Assembly: GCA_945860385.1 (NCBI GenBank)
Contig: CAMAQD010000005.1
Span: 62,001 to 126,000, forward strand
From: Flavobacterium psychrophilum
GTDB taxonomy: Bacteria > Bacteroidota > Bacteroidia > Flavobacteriales > Flavobacteriaceae
DNA length: 64,000 nucleotides
Reading direction: 5' to 3'
Shown here: piece after piece, positions 43,907 through 52,981 of the stretch
Layout of the letters: each line of letters opens with the position of its first letter
How positions within the stretch are numbered: position 1 is the first letter of the stretch
The notes under the pieces: generated by a model
Databases searched by the model: none
Told to the model about the DNA's origin: nothing
Seen by the model: the letters and a program-made list of their open reading frames with translations, nothing else
Program-made: the position numbers and the translations under genes

Positions 43907-44392
43907 CTAATCTAAATTGAACGAAGCTCCGATATTAAACGATGAGCCGTTATTGTATTTTGAAATAGCTTCAGAATCATACTTTGCAAACGGAACTGAA
44001 AATTCAGTAAAAACTCCAAATCCTTCCGAGAAAAAATATCTTGCACCTAGATGTCCGCCAAAGTTTTTCAAACCTAAATTTAAACCAGGATACACATCAA
44101 ATTTTGGAGAAACATTCATTACACTTCCTAAATTAGCATTAAATCTGGCCTTAGCATCAAAACGATATTCGGCATTTACGTCATTAATATTGCTTCCGCC
44201 CAATAAATAAGAGGAAAGAACACCAATCGAAAAGTTTTCGCCCAGTCCAAAATCAGCTATAGCTAAAATTCCAGAACCTCCATTTTGCAAGGTCATACCA
44301 ATGTTTAGTTTTGTATCTCCTTTTCCTTTAAAAGCTTGCGCATTTGCCATACAGATTGCACCTAGCATTACGATTGTAAAAATTTTTTTCAT
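43907..44392 (-). CDS. DUF6646-like outer-membrane protein
   Basis: This 161-residue protein has a signal peptide (about 1-19, ending MANAQ) and then a run of alternating short strands with many glycine and aromatic residues, such as LNIGMTLQNGGSG, FSIGVLSSYLL and the closing FNIGASFNLD. It looks like an eight-stranded small outer-membrane barrel and matches a family I know as DUF6646. Function is unknown. A -7 box lies 16 bases before its start (44416-44409), and it converges on the ALDH gene. Confidence 0.8.
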   Translation of the reverse strand: MKKIFTIVMLGAICMANAQAFKGKGDTKLNIGMTLQNGGSGILAIADFGLGENFSIGVLSSYLLGGSNINDVNAEYRFDAKARFNANLGSVMNVSPKFDVYPGLNLGLKNFGGHLGARYFFSEGFGVFTEFSVPFAKYDSEAISKYNNGSSFNIGASFNLD

Positions 44393-44408
44393 AATTATAT
44401 TTTTTTTG

Positions 44409-44416
44409 CAAAGATA
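44409..44416 (-). promoter_or_regulatory. Putative -7 box (TATCTTTG on minus strand)
   Basis: A TAnnTTTG match 16 bases before the ATG at 44392 of the DUF6646-like gene. Confidence 0.45.
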
Positions 44417-44422
44417 AGTATT

Positions 44423-45148
44423 TTAATTCCTCCCTTTTTCACTTGGGTATAAATTGGGTAAAGGTTCGCTTTGCCAAAACTCTTTTGTGTCCACATCCAG
44501 TATTGTTAATGGTCCTTTAAAAGCCGCTCCTGTGTCAATATTCCAAACGTTGACCATTTTGACCGGAATGGTTTTGCCAATTCTGGAAACTGGCGTGTGA
44601 CCAATGAAAACTTCTTCGTATAATGTGAATCGTTTTGGATACAACAAATCATTCTTTTTCATCTTTTTGTCCAATGCTAATGCGGTTTCCCAAAGCGTTC
44701 TGTCCCAATAAAATAGCTCCGGAAAAAATTCATAAGCGACACCATTCATATTGGTAAAACCGGCGTGAATAAACAAACGATTTTGTTCATCGAGATAATA
44801 ATTCTCCAAAGATTTCAGGAAATTGATATGTTTTTGTTTGGTTTCGTTATTTATTTTAGTGTACGCCAAAACAGTTGATTCTCCGCCGTGTTTGTACCAC
44901 ATTGGGTTATCAATACTTTCGTCGAGCCATTTCAATAATAATTTGTCATGGTTGCCAAGGATGAAAATACAATTATGCGTCATTTTCAATTCTATCAAAT
45001 AATCAATCACTTGGGGCGATTGACTCCAGCCATCCACATAATCGCCTAGAAAAATTAATGTATCTTTTGGGGTAACATTGGCTCTTTCCATAATTTGGTG
45101 CAAAGCACGCAAACCACCGTGAATGTCGCCGATAACTAGTGTTCTCAT
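44423..45148 (-). CDS. Metallophosphoesterase, serine/threonine protein phosphatase-like
   Basis: This protein of about 241 residues has the metallophosphoesterase motifs GDIHGG (about 6-11), GDYVDGWSQS (about 34-43), GNHDKLLL (about 65-72) and late GHTP (about 186-189), a set typical of the PP1/PP2A-like bacterial phosphatases. I chose the ATG at 45148 (protein start MRTLVIGDIHGG); eight codons upstream there is another in-frame ATG, but it would overlap the end of the AlbA_2 gene and adds an odd MMCNKKNK. The spacing to that gene is then 10 bases, which suggests one transcript. Substrate is unknown. Confidence 0.92.
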   Translation of the reverse strand: MRTLVIGDIHGGLRALHQIMERANVTPKDTLIFLGDYVDGWSQSPQVIDYLIELKMTHNCIFILGNHDKLLLKWLDESIDNPMWYKHGGESTVLAYTKINNETKQKHINFLKSLENYYLDEQNRLFIHAGFTNMNGVAYEFFPELFYWDRTLWETALALDKKMKKNDLLYPKRFTLYEEVFIGHTPVSRIGKTIPVKMVNVWNIDTGAAFKGPLTILDVDTKEFWQSEPLPNLYPSEKGRN

Positions 45149-45158
45149 TTTGTTTTTT

Positions 45159-46298
45159 TTATTGCACATCATACTTCATTTTCCTCAAAATCCGCAAGGC
45201 TTCTTTAAAGGACAAATATACAGAAGTGAAAGGTTTCAAAAGCGTTTTGGCGTCAATCAATTTTTGCTTGGCATCTTCAAATCCGTTGAGGTAACAAATC
45301 ATAAATGTCGAGGGCAAATTTTCTAAATCTTTCTGTTCCCGCTCGGTTAACGAAAGCCCTTTTTGGAGTTTGTTCAGCAAAGAAATATTAGAATTATAAA
45401 TATGGAACAACATTTTTCGGTTGAATTCCGGCGGTTGAAAAAGAATTTCATGATCAATTTTATAATAGCCGTTATCGTGAAAATAAATGGTTTGTTTTTC
45501 TAAAGGATAAAAACTCGTTTTGTCATTCAAACCCAAAGGAACATATTCGATAATCGTAAAAGAATCTTCGTCAAAAGTTATCGTCACCACATCTTGAGCC
45601 GAATAAAAAAGCTTGATTTGCTCGTTAATCAGTTCAATATCAACCCTTGAAAGAAAGGTTGTGTCTCTTGATTTTTTAGGAACGCCAGCCCAACAAATAA
45701 CAAATAATTCTTTGAAAACCTTGTATTTTGGCGCCATATCTTTGTGCCGAAAATTCATAAAATCAATCACGCCATCTAGAGTATAACCAATACTATTTCT
45801 GGAATTATTTTCAATACCAATGACGGTTTCCGTGTTTTGATAATTTTTCTCAATTTCCTCTTCAACTGGAACGGTGTTGCTTCCTCGACGAATAAAAACG
45901 CTATTGGCAGGAATCGTATGAATGCCTTTTTTGAAATGCGAAGTTTTGCTTTTTGCTTTTATGGTAACCAATCCCACCACTTTATCTTTAGGCAAATTGG
46001 GGAACGGCACATTCTCATATTGAATTTTCGGAGGATTTTCGAGATAGGCATTGACCAAATTCTGAATCCGACTGTCGTCAAAAAAATCGTCACCTACAAT
46101 TTCGTTATCATGATCTTCGACACCCACAACAATATAGGAATTATTGGCAGGGTTCGAGTTGGATAAAGCACAAATGTGTTTCAAGAATTTCGCTTTTCCT
46201 TCACGCGAATGCAAGTTCAATTGGCGTTTCTTGTCATAAAAACTGCTCTCATCATTGTGAGCCAATAGGTTTTTGATAAGCAGCCGTTTGTTAATCAC
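45159..46298 (-). CDS. AlbA_2 (Schlafen-type) domain protein, 379 aa
   Basis: The first 150 residues match the AlbA_2 domain: an N-terminal DESSFYDKKRQLNL, then KFLKHICALSNSNPANNSYIVVGVED (about 37-62) and the FIRRGSNTVP segment (about 135-144). Proteins of this type bind DNA or act as ATP-dependent regulators. The rest (about 160-379) is unassigned, mixed alpha/beta, and lacks motifs I recognise. It stands 10 bases upstream of a metallophosphoesterase gene, and the two are likely co-transcribed. Regulator or nuclease-type roles are both possible. Confidence 0.8.
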   Translation of the reverse strand: MINKRLLIKNLLAHNDESSFYDKKRQLNLHSREGKAKFLKHICALSNSNPANNSYIVVGVEDHDNEIVGDDFFDDSRIQNLVNAYLENPPKIQYENVPFPNLPKDKVVGLVTIKAKSKTSHFKKGIHTIPANSVFIRRGSNTVPVEEEIEKNYQNTETVIGIENNSRNSIGYTLDGVIDFMNFRHKDMAPKYKVFKELFVICWAGVPKKSRDTTFLSRVDIELINEQIKLFYSAQDVVTITFDEDSFTIIEYVPLGLNDKTSFYPLEKQTIYFHDNGYYKIDHEILFQPPEFNRKMLFHIYNSNISLLNKLQKGLSLTEREQKDLENLPSTFMICYLNGFEDAKQKLIDAKTLLKPFTSVYLSFKEALRILRKMKYDVQ

Positions 46299-46341
46299 TT
46301 TGTTTTAGGAATTTTGATTTGGGATTTGAAACGTATACTAC

Positions 46342-47103
46342 TTAAATATCTAAAGAGCGATTTACAATTGTTGCTGAGGCTTGAGCGGTTGGGAGAATAA
46401 GTAAGTCTGCAATATTTACATGATAAGGTCTTGAAATCACAAAATGAATTACATCGGCAATATCCTCTGGTGTCAAGGGTTTTAGGCCTTTATAAGTATT
46501 GTCAGCTTTGTCTTTGTCGCCTTTGAAACGCACTTCGCTAAACTCGGTTTCGACCATTCCCGGATGAATGGCTCCCACTCTAATTCCAAAGGGATTCAAG
46601 TCTATTCGCATACTTTTATTAAGGGCATCAACAGCAAATTTTGAAGCGCAATACACATTTCCGTTCGGATACACCTCTTTTCCGGCAATGGAGCCAATGT
46701 TGATAATATGACCTGATTTTTGTTCAATCATTTTTGGAATTACAGCTTTCGAAACATACAAAAGTCCTTTTACATTGATGTCGATCATAGCATCCCAATC
46801 GTCTAAATCGCCATCTTGTATTGGACTTAAACCGTGTGCATTTCCAGCATTATTTATCAAAACATCAATTTTAGAAAAGGCAGAAGGCAAAGAACTAATG
46901 CTTTCAAAAACTGCTTTTTTATCCCGAACATCAAAGCATAAAGTATGGATTTCAGTAAATTCAGAAAGTTCTTTTTTTAGCGCTATCAATCGTTCTTCTC
47001 TTCGGCCACAAAGGATAATTTTATAATTATTTTGGGCCAATATTCTTGCAGTTGCTCTTCCAATTCCGCTTGTTGCTCCTGTTACTAGGGCTATTTTACT
47101 CAT
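46342..47103 (-). CDS. Short-chain dehydrogenase/reductase (SDR), YdfG-like
   Basis: This 253-residue enzyme uses NAD(P)H to reduce or oxidise a hydroxyl/keto group. Motifs are the nucleotide-binding TGATSGIGRA (about 8-17), the NNAG motif (about 88-91), the catalytic YCASK (Tyr about 154, Lys about 158) and PGMVETEF after it. RRE at residues 37-39 suggests NADPH preference. The order of motifs resembles YdfG-type 3-hydroxy acid dehydrogenases, so serine or 3-hydroxy acids are possible substrates. It appears to be monocistronic. Confidence 0.94.
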   Translation of the reverse strand: MSKIALVTGATSGIGRATARILAQNNYKIILCGRREERLIALKKELSEFTEIHTLCFDVRDKKAVFESISSLPSAFSKIDVLINNAGNAHGLSPIQDGDLDDWDAMIDINVKGLLYVSKAVIPKMIEQKSGHIINIGSIAGKEVYPNGNVYCASKFAVDALNKSMRIDLNPFGIRVGAIHPGMVETEFSEVRFKGDKDKADNTYKGLKPLTPEDIADVIHFVISRPYHVNIADLLILPTAQASATIVNRSLDI

Positions 47104-47269
47104 AATTTATTTTTTTAAACAGTATTTGTTATTTTTTTTGGCTTTACAATTAATCGCCTTGGTTTTAATTTTAATAATTTAAACCATTTAGAAAATTAAG
47201 TGTCATTAAGGCTTAATTTACTTAATTTCTTATTGTTTTTAATTTAATGTTTTATTTTTTAAATAAATT

Positions 47270-48142
47270 TTATGGAACTGGATTTCCAACACTTTCTGTC
47301 CAAAATGCAAACCAATCTTCTAATTCCATTTCAACTGTTGTAGCTTTCATCAAATTAGAAATTCTGCTTTTATCGGCTGTGCCAAAAACAGGTAAAATTC
47401 CAGCCGGATGTTTTAAAATCCAAGCTAGAAGCAAAACATCAATTTCCACATTGTATTTTGTTGAAAGTGTTGTTGCTAATTTTTTAACTCGAATAGATTT
47501 TTCATCATTTTTTTTGAAGACACTACCCAGCGGTGACCAAGACATTGGTTGAATTTTGTTACGTTGCATATGGTCTAAACTTCCGTCGAGCATCGGTTCT
47601 AAATGGGTGACTGAAAACTCTATTTGGTTGAAATTAATTTTCGTTTTGGTCTGAATTAAATCCGTTTGGCTCGGAGTGAAATTCGAAACACCAAAATCCA
47701 GAATTTTTCCTTCGGATTTAAGTTTTTCAATCGCTTCGGCAATCTCGTCAACTTTCATAAGCGGACTTGGTCGATGCAACAAAAACAAATCCAGATACTC
47801 TGTTTTCAAATTTCTCAAAGAGTTTTCCGCTGACCAAATGATGTGTGATTTCGAATAGTCGTAGTGATGGATTTTAGTATTTCTGTTTGCGGTTGGTAAT
47901 TGAATGCCACATTTTGAAATCAGTTGAATGTCTTCTCTTTTAATTTGGCTTTCGCCAAAAGCGTTCCCGAAATCGGCCTCGTTGGTGTACCCACCATAAA
48001 TATCAGCATGATCAAAGGTGGTAATTCCGATTTCAAGACAGGAATTCATTAAATCAATCATCTGATTTTTGTCCAGATTCTTACCCCAAATTCCCCAAGT
48101 CATCGTGCCAGCTATAATTTTTGAAAAAGGTATTTTTGTCAT
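47270..48142 (-). CDS. Aldo/keto reductase, YdhF-like
   Basis: This 290-residue NADPH-dependent reductase belongs to the aldo/keto reductase superfamily. It has the catalytic Asp-Tyr-Lys-His set: Asp and Tyr in TFDHADIYGGY (about 39-49), Lys in ISKCGIQL (about 76) and His in LDLFLLHRPSPL (about 120). Active-site order and the closing pattern fit the YdhF oxidoreductases. Substrate is unknown. It lies alone between the SDR gene and the divergent moxR gene, with gaps of 166 and 213 bases. Confidence 0.92.
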   Translation of the reverse strand: MTKIPFSKIIAGTMTWGIWGKNLDKNQMIDLMNSCLEIGITTFDHADIYGGYTNEADFGNAFGESQIKREDIQLISKCGIQLPTANRNTKIHHYDYSKSHIIWSAENSLRNLKTEYLDLFLLHRPSPLMKVDEIAEAIEKLKSEGKILDFGVSNFTPSQTDLIQTKTKINFNQIEFSVTHLEPMLDGSLDHMQRNKIQPMSWSPLGSVFKKNDEKSIRVKKLATTLSTKYNVEIDVLLLAWILKHPAGILPVFGTADKSRISNLMKATTVEMELEDWFAFWTESVGNPVP

Positions 48143-48355
48143 TAGTTTTAATTGTATAAAATTAGTGGTGGATTCTTAATTTTGAAGTGTTTTTTTTTGA
48201 AAGTCTAAATTTATGAAAATAGTATCATAAAACATCCTTAAAATTCAGTGTTTGTGAGAAGTTTTAACCATTTTTTAACATCTTACTTCTAAAAAAAAAT
48301 TCAATTTGCACCATCAAAATAAACGAACACAGTTTAAGGTAATTAAAATACTAAA

Positions 48356-49360
48356 ATGGAAGAAAATACAAGTACTTTGGACATTAGAGCCATCAATGAA
48401 AAGATAGAAAGAGAAAGCGCTTTTATCGATTTGCTTACAATGGAAATGAATAAAGTAATCGTAGGTCAAAAACATATGATCGAGCGATTATTAATTGGAC
48501 TTTTAGGGCAGGGACATATCTTACTTGAAGGGGTTCCCGGATTGGCAAAAACATTAGCGATAAACACTTTGGCGCAAGCCGTTCACGGTTCGTTTAGCAG
48601 AATCCAGTTTACACCAGATTTATTGCCAGCCGATGTTGTGGGAACCATGATTTACAACATTAAATCCAATGAATTTTCTATAAAAAAAGGACCCATTTTC
48701 GCCAATTTCGTTCTTGCTGATGAGATTAACCGTGCGCCTGCCAAAGTGCAATCCGCATTATTAGAAGCGATGCAGGAAAAACAAGTAACTATTGGAGACA
48801 CTACTTTTAAATTAGACAAACCTTTTTTAGTTTTAGCAACTCAAAATCCAATCGAGCAAGAAGGAACTTATCCTTTACCAGAAGCGCAAGTCGATCGTTT
48901 TATGTTGAAAACCGTGATTGATTATCCAAAAATGGAGGACGAAAGAATGGTGGTTCGTCAAAACCTAAAAGGGAATTACGAAAAAGTAAATCCGGTAGTT
49001 TCTGTAGAACAGATTTTACGGGCACAAGAAGCGGTTCGTGAAGTTTATATGGACGAAAAAATCGAAAAATATATTCTTGATATCGTTTTTGCCACTCGTT
49101 ATCCAGAGAAATATAAATTAGCTGATTTGAAACCGCTCATCAGTTTCGGAGCTTCACCACGTGGAAGTATCAACTTGGCCAATGCAGCAAAATGTTATGC
49201 TTTTATCAAACGTCGTGGGTATGTAATTCCAGAAGATGTTCGCGCAGTAGTTCATGATGTGTTGCGTCACAGAATTGGAATCACTTACGAAGCCGAAGCC
49301 GAAAATATCACCTCGGTTGATATCATCAACAAAATCGTAAACGAGATTGAAGTACCGTAA
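48356..49360 (+). CDS. MoxR-type AAA+ ATPase
   Basis: This 334-residue ATPase belongs to the MoxR family. Walker A is GVPGLAKT (about 59-66), Walker B with sensor follows in FVLADEINRAPAKVQSALLEAM (about 119-140), and the later ATQNPIEQEGTYPLPEAQ segment with the arginine-finger region is present. MoxR proteins act as chaperones that mature metal-binding or VWA-domain partners. It heads the Bat operon here, together with DUF58 and VWA genes, which is the typical arrangement in Bacteroidota. An 82-base repeat-containing gap precedes the next gene. Confidence 0.95.
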   Translation: MEENTSTLDIRAINEKIERESAFIDLLTMEMNKVIVGQKHMIERLLIGLLGQGHILLEGVPGLAKTLAINTLAQAVHGSFSRIQFTPDLLPADVVGTMIYNIKSNEFSIKKGPIFANFVLADEINRAPAKVQSALLEAMQEKQVTIGDTTFKLDKPFLVLATQNPIEQEGTYPLPEAQVDRFMLKTVIDYPKMEDERMVVRQNLKGNYEKVNPVVSVEQILRAQEAVREVYMDEKIEKYILDIVFATRYPEKYKLADLKPLISFGASPRGSINLANAAKCYAFIKRRGYVIPEDVRAVVHDVLRHRIGITYEAEAENITSVDIINKIVNEIEVP

Positions 49361-49361
49361 A

Positions 49362-49440
49362 TCAGATTGCAGATTTCAGATGGCAGAAAATGCATCAATC
49401 TGAAATCTGCATTCTGCAATCTGCAACCTGCAATCTGAAG
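49362..49440. repeat. Degenerate GCAGATT-type repeat array with inverted arrangement (copy 1)
   Basis: The stretch consists of short units such as AGATTGCAGATTTCAGAT on the left and their reverse complements (ATCTGAAATCTGC, TCTGCAATCTG) on the right, giving a potential hairpin inside the Bat operon between moxR and the DUF58 gene. A similar array lies at 57373-57427. Confidence 0.75.
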
Positions 49441-49442
49441 CA

Positions 49443-50306
49443 ATGGAAACAAAAGACCTCTTAAAAAAAGTACGAAAAATAGAAATCAAAACCCGAAGAT
49501 TGAGCGATCATATCTTTTCGGGTGAATACCACACTTCTTTCAAAGGTCGCGGAATGACTTTTAGCGAAGTGCGTCCGTATCAATATGGCGATGATATTCG
49601 TGCGATTGACTGGAACGTGACGGCTCGTTACAACGAAGCTCACGTCAAAGTTTTCGAGGAAGAACGCGAATTGACGATGATGTTAATGGTAGATATTTCG
49701 GGTTCAGAAAGTTTTGGTTCAAAAAACCAATTCAAAAAAGATATTGTTACCGAAATTGCTGCAACAATGGCGTTTTCGGCCACACAAAATAATGATAAAA
49801 TCGGGTTGATTTTGTTTTCGGATCAAATCGAATTATACATTCCACCAAAAAAAGGGCGTTCTCACGTTTTGAGAATCATTCGGGAATTGATAGAATTTGA
49901 ACCTAAAAGTCACAAAACGGATATTGCCCAAGCCTTAAAATTCTTGTCTAGCACGCAAAAAAAGAAAGCAATTGTATTTGTAATTTCTGATTTCATTTCT
50001 GAAGATTACGAGCATACATTGAAAATAGCTTCCAAAAAACATGATATTACAGGTATTCGAGTGTATGACATTCGTGAAGAAAAAATGCCAAATTTAGGAA
50101 TGGTTTCTATGCTTGATGCCGAAACTGGCGAAACACAATTGATCAATACAGGTTCAAAATCAGTGCGAATCAATTACGAAAAATATTATCAAGAGAAGCT
50201 GAAATATTTCAAGGAAACGTTTAGTAAGTCTGGTGCAGGCGTTGTAAACACCAGAGTTGACGAAAGTTATGTAACAAAATTATTAGGCTATTTTAAATCG
50301 AGATAA
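49443..50306 (+). CDS. DUF58 domain protein of the Bat operon
   Basis: This 287-residue protein has the DUF58 domain, recognised by GMTFSEVRPYQYGDDIRAIDWN (about 36-58), followed by a VWA-like fold with MLMVDISGS (about 80-88). DUF58 proteins normally accompany MoxR and VWA proteins and may bind metal through the DxSGS site. There is no signal peptide or membrane segment, so it should be cytosolic. The gene sits between moxR and a two-helix membrane protein, consistent with the standard Bat operon order. Confidence 0.93.
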   Translation: METKDLLKKVRKIEIKTRRLSDHIFSGEYHTSFKGRGMTFSEVRPYQYGDDIRAIDWNVTARYNEAHVKVFEEERELTMMLMVDISGSESFGSKNQFKKDIVTEIAATMAFSATQNNDKIGLILFSDQIELYIPPKKGRSHVLRIIRELIEFEPKSHKTDIAQALKFLSSTQKKKAIVFVISDFISEDYEHTLKIASKKHDITGIRVYDIREEKMPNLGMVSMLDAETGETQLINTGSKSVRINYEKYYQEKLKYFKETFSKSGAGVVNTRVDESYVTKLLGYFKSR

Positions 50307-50348
50307 GAATTTTAGATTGAATCAAAATCAAAAGTTCCCCAAACAAGA

Positions 50349-51974
50349 ATGAAAAAAATACTATTATACTTTCTGTTTACCACCGCTGTTTTTGCACAAC
50401 AAAAACAAGTGACAACCAGTATTGATACTACCAAAAATAAAATTGGAGCCGAGTTTAAACTTACATTGAAAACCAATGTCGATACGTTGTCGAAAGTGGT
50501 TTTTCCTAATGCAAAAAACTTTGGATCACTCGAAGTTATAATGTCCTATCCAATTGATACGATTCGGAAAAATGACCGTTATGAACTAATCAAAAAATAC
50601 GGCTTGACCCAATTTGATTCCGGGAAATACACGATTCCGAGCATAAAAATTTTGATTAACACAAAAGCATTTTTATCCGATTCAATAAAAGTTGAAGTTG
50701 CCAATGTGCAAGTGGATACCTTGAAACAAAAAATGTACGACATCAAGGATATTGCTCCGGCAAATGGCGGCATTGGAGATTGGTGGAAATATCTATTGAT
50801 TTTACTACTCGTTGCAGGTATTGGAGCCTTTATTTATTGGTACATTAAAAAGAGACAAAAGGAAAAAATAGAAGAAGAAATTTATAAAACTCCTATAGAA
50901 AAGGCGACAAGTTTACTAAACAATCTGGAGAAAAAGGAACTTTGGCAACAAGGCGAAGTTAAAGAATATTATAGCCAATTAACGGACATTGTTAGAAATT
51001 ATATCGAAGAAGCGATAGAGATTCCAGCAATGGAAAGCACCACTTCGGAGCTGATAGAAGGGCTTAAAATCGCTTCTCAGAAAAAGAAAATGAAGCTTTC
51101 GCAAGAAACAATCGATAATTTATTTGTAGTTTTAAAACAAGCCGATTTAGTAAAATTTGCCAAGTCAAAACCACTAGATTTTGAAATCACTGAAGATCGA
51201 AAAAAGTTAGAAAGAGCCATCGTTACTTTAGACAAAGCCATTCCGGTTGTAGTTGAAAATGCAGATGAAATGTTGCTTAATGAAATGCAACGTCAGGAAC
51301 AATTGAAACGAGAACTGCAAAAAAAGAAAAAAGCCCGCATTATGACTGTTGCCGGTGCTACTGTGGGACTTATTTTTGGAATATTTATTTTCTTGGTTAT
51401 GACCAAAGGTTTTGATTATGTAAAAGACAACATCTTGGGCAGTCAAACAAAAGAATTGCTCGAAGGCGATTGGATAAAAAGTGAATACGGGAATCCAATA
51501 GTGAGAATTGAAACTCCAAAAGTCCTTAAAAGAATAGATTTGACAAAATCATTGCCTCAAAACGGAATGGCTTTGATTAAGGATATGCAGTCGTTCGCTT
51601 ACGGAAGTTTTATAGACAATTTTTATATTATGGTTTCGACAATCAGTTTCAAACAAGAAACCCAAATGGATTTGTCAAAATCATTAGAAGGTTCTATAAA
51701 AATGATGGAATCGCAGGGAGGTCAAAATATGATTGTAAAACAGGAAGATTTTGAAACCAAAGAAGGCATTAAAGGCATCAAAGGATATGGTACTTTTTCT
51801 AAAATAAATGAGTTGACCAAATCGAGTACCAAAATATATTACGAAATTTTATTATTTAGCCAAAGCGGTGGTTTGCAACAAATCATCATTTTGCATGAAG
51901 AAGGCGATAAATATGCCAATGAAATTTCAGATCGAATTTTGACCTCAGTTGAACTTCAAAATACCGAACAATAA
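50349..51974 (+). CDS. Bat operon membrane protein (DUF4381-like), 541 aa
   Basis: This protein begins with a signal-like segment (LYFLFTTAVFAQ, about 5-16), an N-terminal extracytoplasmic beta-rich domain (about 20-130), a transmembrane helix (about 147-166) followed by a basic stretch, a helical domain (about 175-290), a second membrane helix (about 335-358) and a C-terminal domain (about 360-541). In Bat operons this gene position normally holds a DUF4381-type protein of about 300 residues; the extra C-terminal helix and domain after residue 330 look like an appended module. The stop overlaps the start of the next gene by one base. Confidence 0.75.
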   Translation: MKKILLYFLFTTAVFAQQKQVTTSIDTTKNKIGAEFKLTLKTNVDTLSKVVFPNAKNFGSLEVIMSYPIDTIRKNDRYELIKKYGLTQFDSGKYTIPSIKILINTKAFLSDSIKVEVANVQVDTLKQKMYDIKDIAPANGGIGDWWKYLLILLLVAGIGAFIYWYIKKRQKEKIEEEIYKTPIEKATSLLNNLEKKELWQQGEVKEYYSQLTDIVRNYIEEAIEIPAMESTTSELIEGLKIASQKKKMKLSQETIDNLFVVLKQADLVKFAKSKPLDFEITEDRKKLERAIVTLDKAIPVVVENADEMLLNEMQRQEQLKRELQKKKKARIMTVAGATVGLIFGIFIFLVMTKGFDYVKDNILGSQTKELLEGDWIKSEYGNPIVRIETPKVLKRIDLTKSLPQNGMALIKDMQSFAYGSFIDNFYIMVSTISFKQETQMDLSKSLEGSIKMMESQGGQNMIVKQEDFETKEGIKGIKGYGTFSKINELTKSSTKIYYEILLFSQSGGLQQIIILHEEGDKYANEISDRILTSVELQNTEQ

Positions 51975-52975
51975 TGGGAAAATTAACTTTTTTGAACCCA
52001 GAATTTTTTTGGCTTTTTCTTTTGATTCCAATTGCTGTAGCATGGATTTATTGGAAAAGAAAGGAACAATCGGCAACTTTGAAGATGAGTTCAACACAAG
52101 GATTCAAAGGATCAAGTTCTTTGGCAACAAGGTTAAAGCCACTTTTGAACGTCTTGCGAATATTGGCGTTAAGCTCTTTGATTATTGCAATGGCAAGACC
52201 AAGAACTGTTGATGTTAGCAATCAAACCAAAACTACAAGAGGAATTGATATAGTGATGGCAATGGACGTTTCTGGAAGTATGCTTGCCAAGGATTTAAGG
52301 CCAAACAGAATGGAAGCGCTTAAAGATGTCGCTGCTGATTTTGTCGAAGAACGACCAAATGACCGAATTGGACTGGTGGTTTATGCTTCTGAAGCGTATA
52401 CAAAAACACCTGTAACAAGCGATAAAGCTGTTGTTTTAGAAGCCATAAAAAGCATAAAATACGACCAAGTTTTACAAGACGGAACAGGAATTGGAATGGG
52501 ATTGGCTACAGCTGTAAATCGATTAAAGGATAGCAAAGCTAAAAGTAAAGTTATTATTTTGTTGACAGATGGTGTAAACAATGCTGGTTTTATTGAACCT
52601 GAAACGGCTGCTGATATTGCCAAACAATACGGAATAAAAGTATACACAATAGGAATTGGAACAAACGGAATGGCAGAATCTCCGTATGCACTTTCGCCAA
52701 ACGGACAAATTTTATTCCAAATGATGAAGGTAGAAATTGATGAGCAATTGTTGAAAAATATTGCCAGAAAAACGGAAGGAAAGTATTTTAGGGCAACGAG
52801 CAATAGTAAACTAGCCGAAATTTATGCTTCGATTAATAAACTAGAAACTACTGAAATCAAAGAATTAAGATTTTATGATTTTGACGAAAAATACAGACCC
52901 TTTGTTTGGCTAGCAGGGTTTTTGCTTTTGTTGGAATTAGGATTACGAAACACGGTTTACAGGAGTTTTATTTAA
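51974..52975 (+). CDS. batA: BatA, VWA-domain membrane protein
   Basis: This 333-residue protein has an N-terminal helix (about 11-28), a second one (about 58-76) and a VWA domain (about 90-280) with the metal-ion-dependent adhesion site MDVSGSML (DxSxS) near residues 96-103 and a later Thr/Asp region LTDGVNNAG. A C-terminal membrane helix ends the chain. It is the first of two VWA proteins of the Bat operon, overlaps the upstream gene by 1 base, and precedes batB by 6 bases. In Bacteroides the Bat proteins are linked to oxygen tolerance; the molecular role is not settled. Confidence 0.92.
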   Translation: MGKLTFLNPEFFWLFLLIPIAVAWIYWKRKEQSATLKMSSTQGFKGSSSLATRLKPLLNVLRILALSSLIIAMARPRTVDVSNQTKTTRGIDIVMAMDVSGSMLAKDLRPNRMEALKDVAADFVEERPNDRIGLVVYASEAYTKTPVTSDKAVVLEAIKSIKYDQVLQDGTGIGMGLATAVNRLKDSKAKSKVIILLTDGVNNAGFIEPETAADIAKQYGIKVYTIGIGTNGMAESPYALSPNGQILFQMMKVEIDEQLLKNIARKTEGKYFRATSNSKLAEIYASINKLETTEIKELRFYDFDEKYRPFVWLAGFLLLLELGLRNTVYRSFI

Positions 52976-52981
52976 ACAAAA

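Noticed and set aside
52381..52803. A 140-codon open frame on the minus strand inside batA
   Set aside because: It lies entirely opposite a well-supported VWA-domain gene, has no recognisable domain and no promoter or spacing suggesting a real gene.
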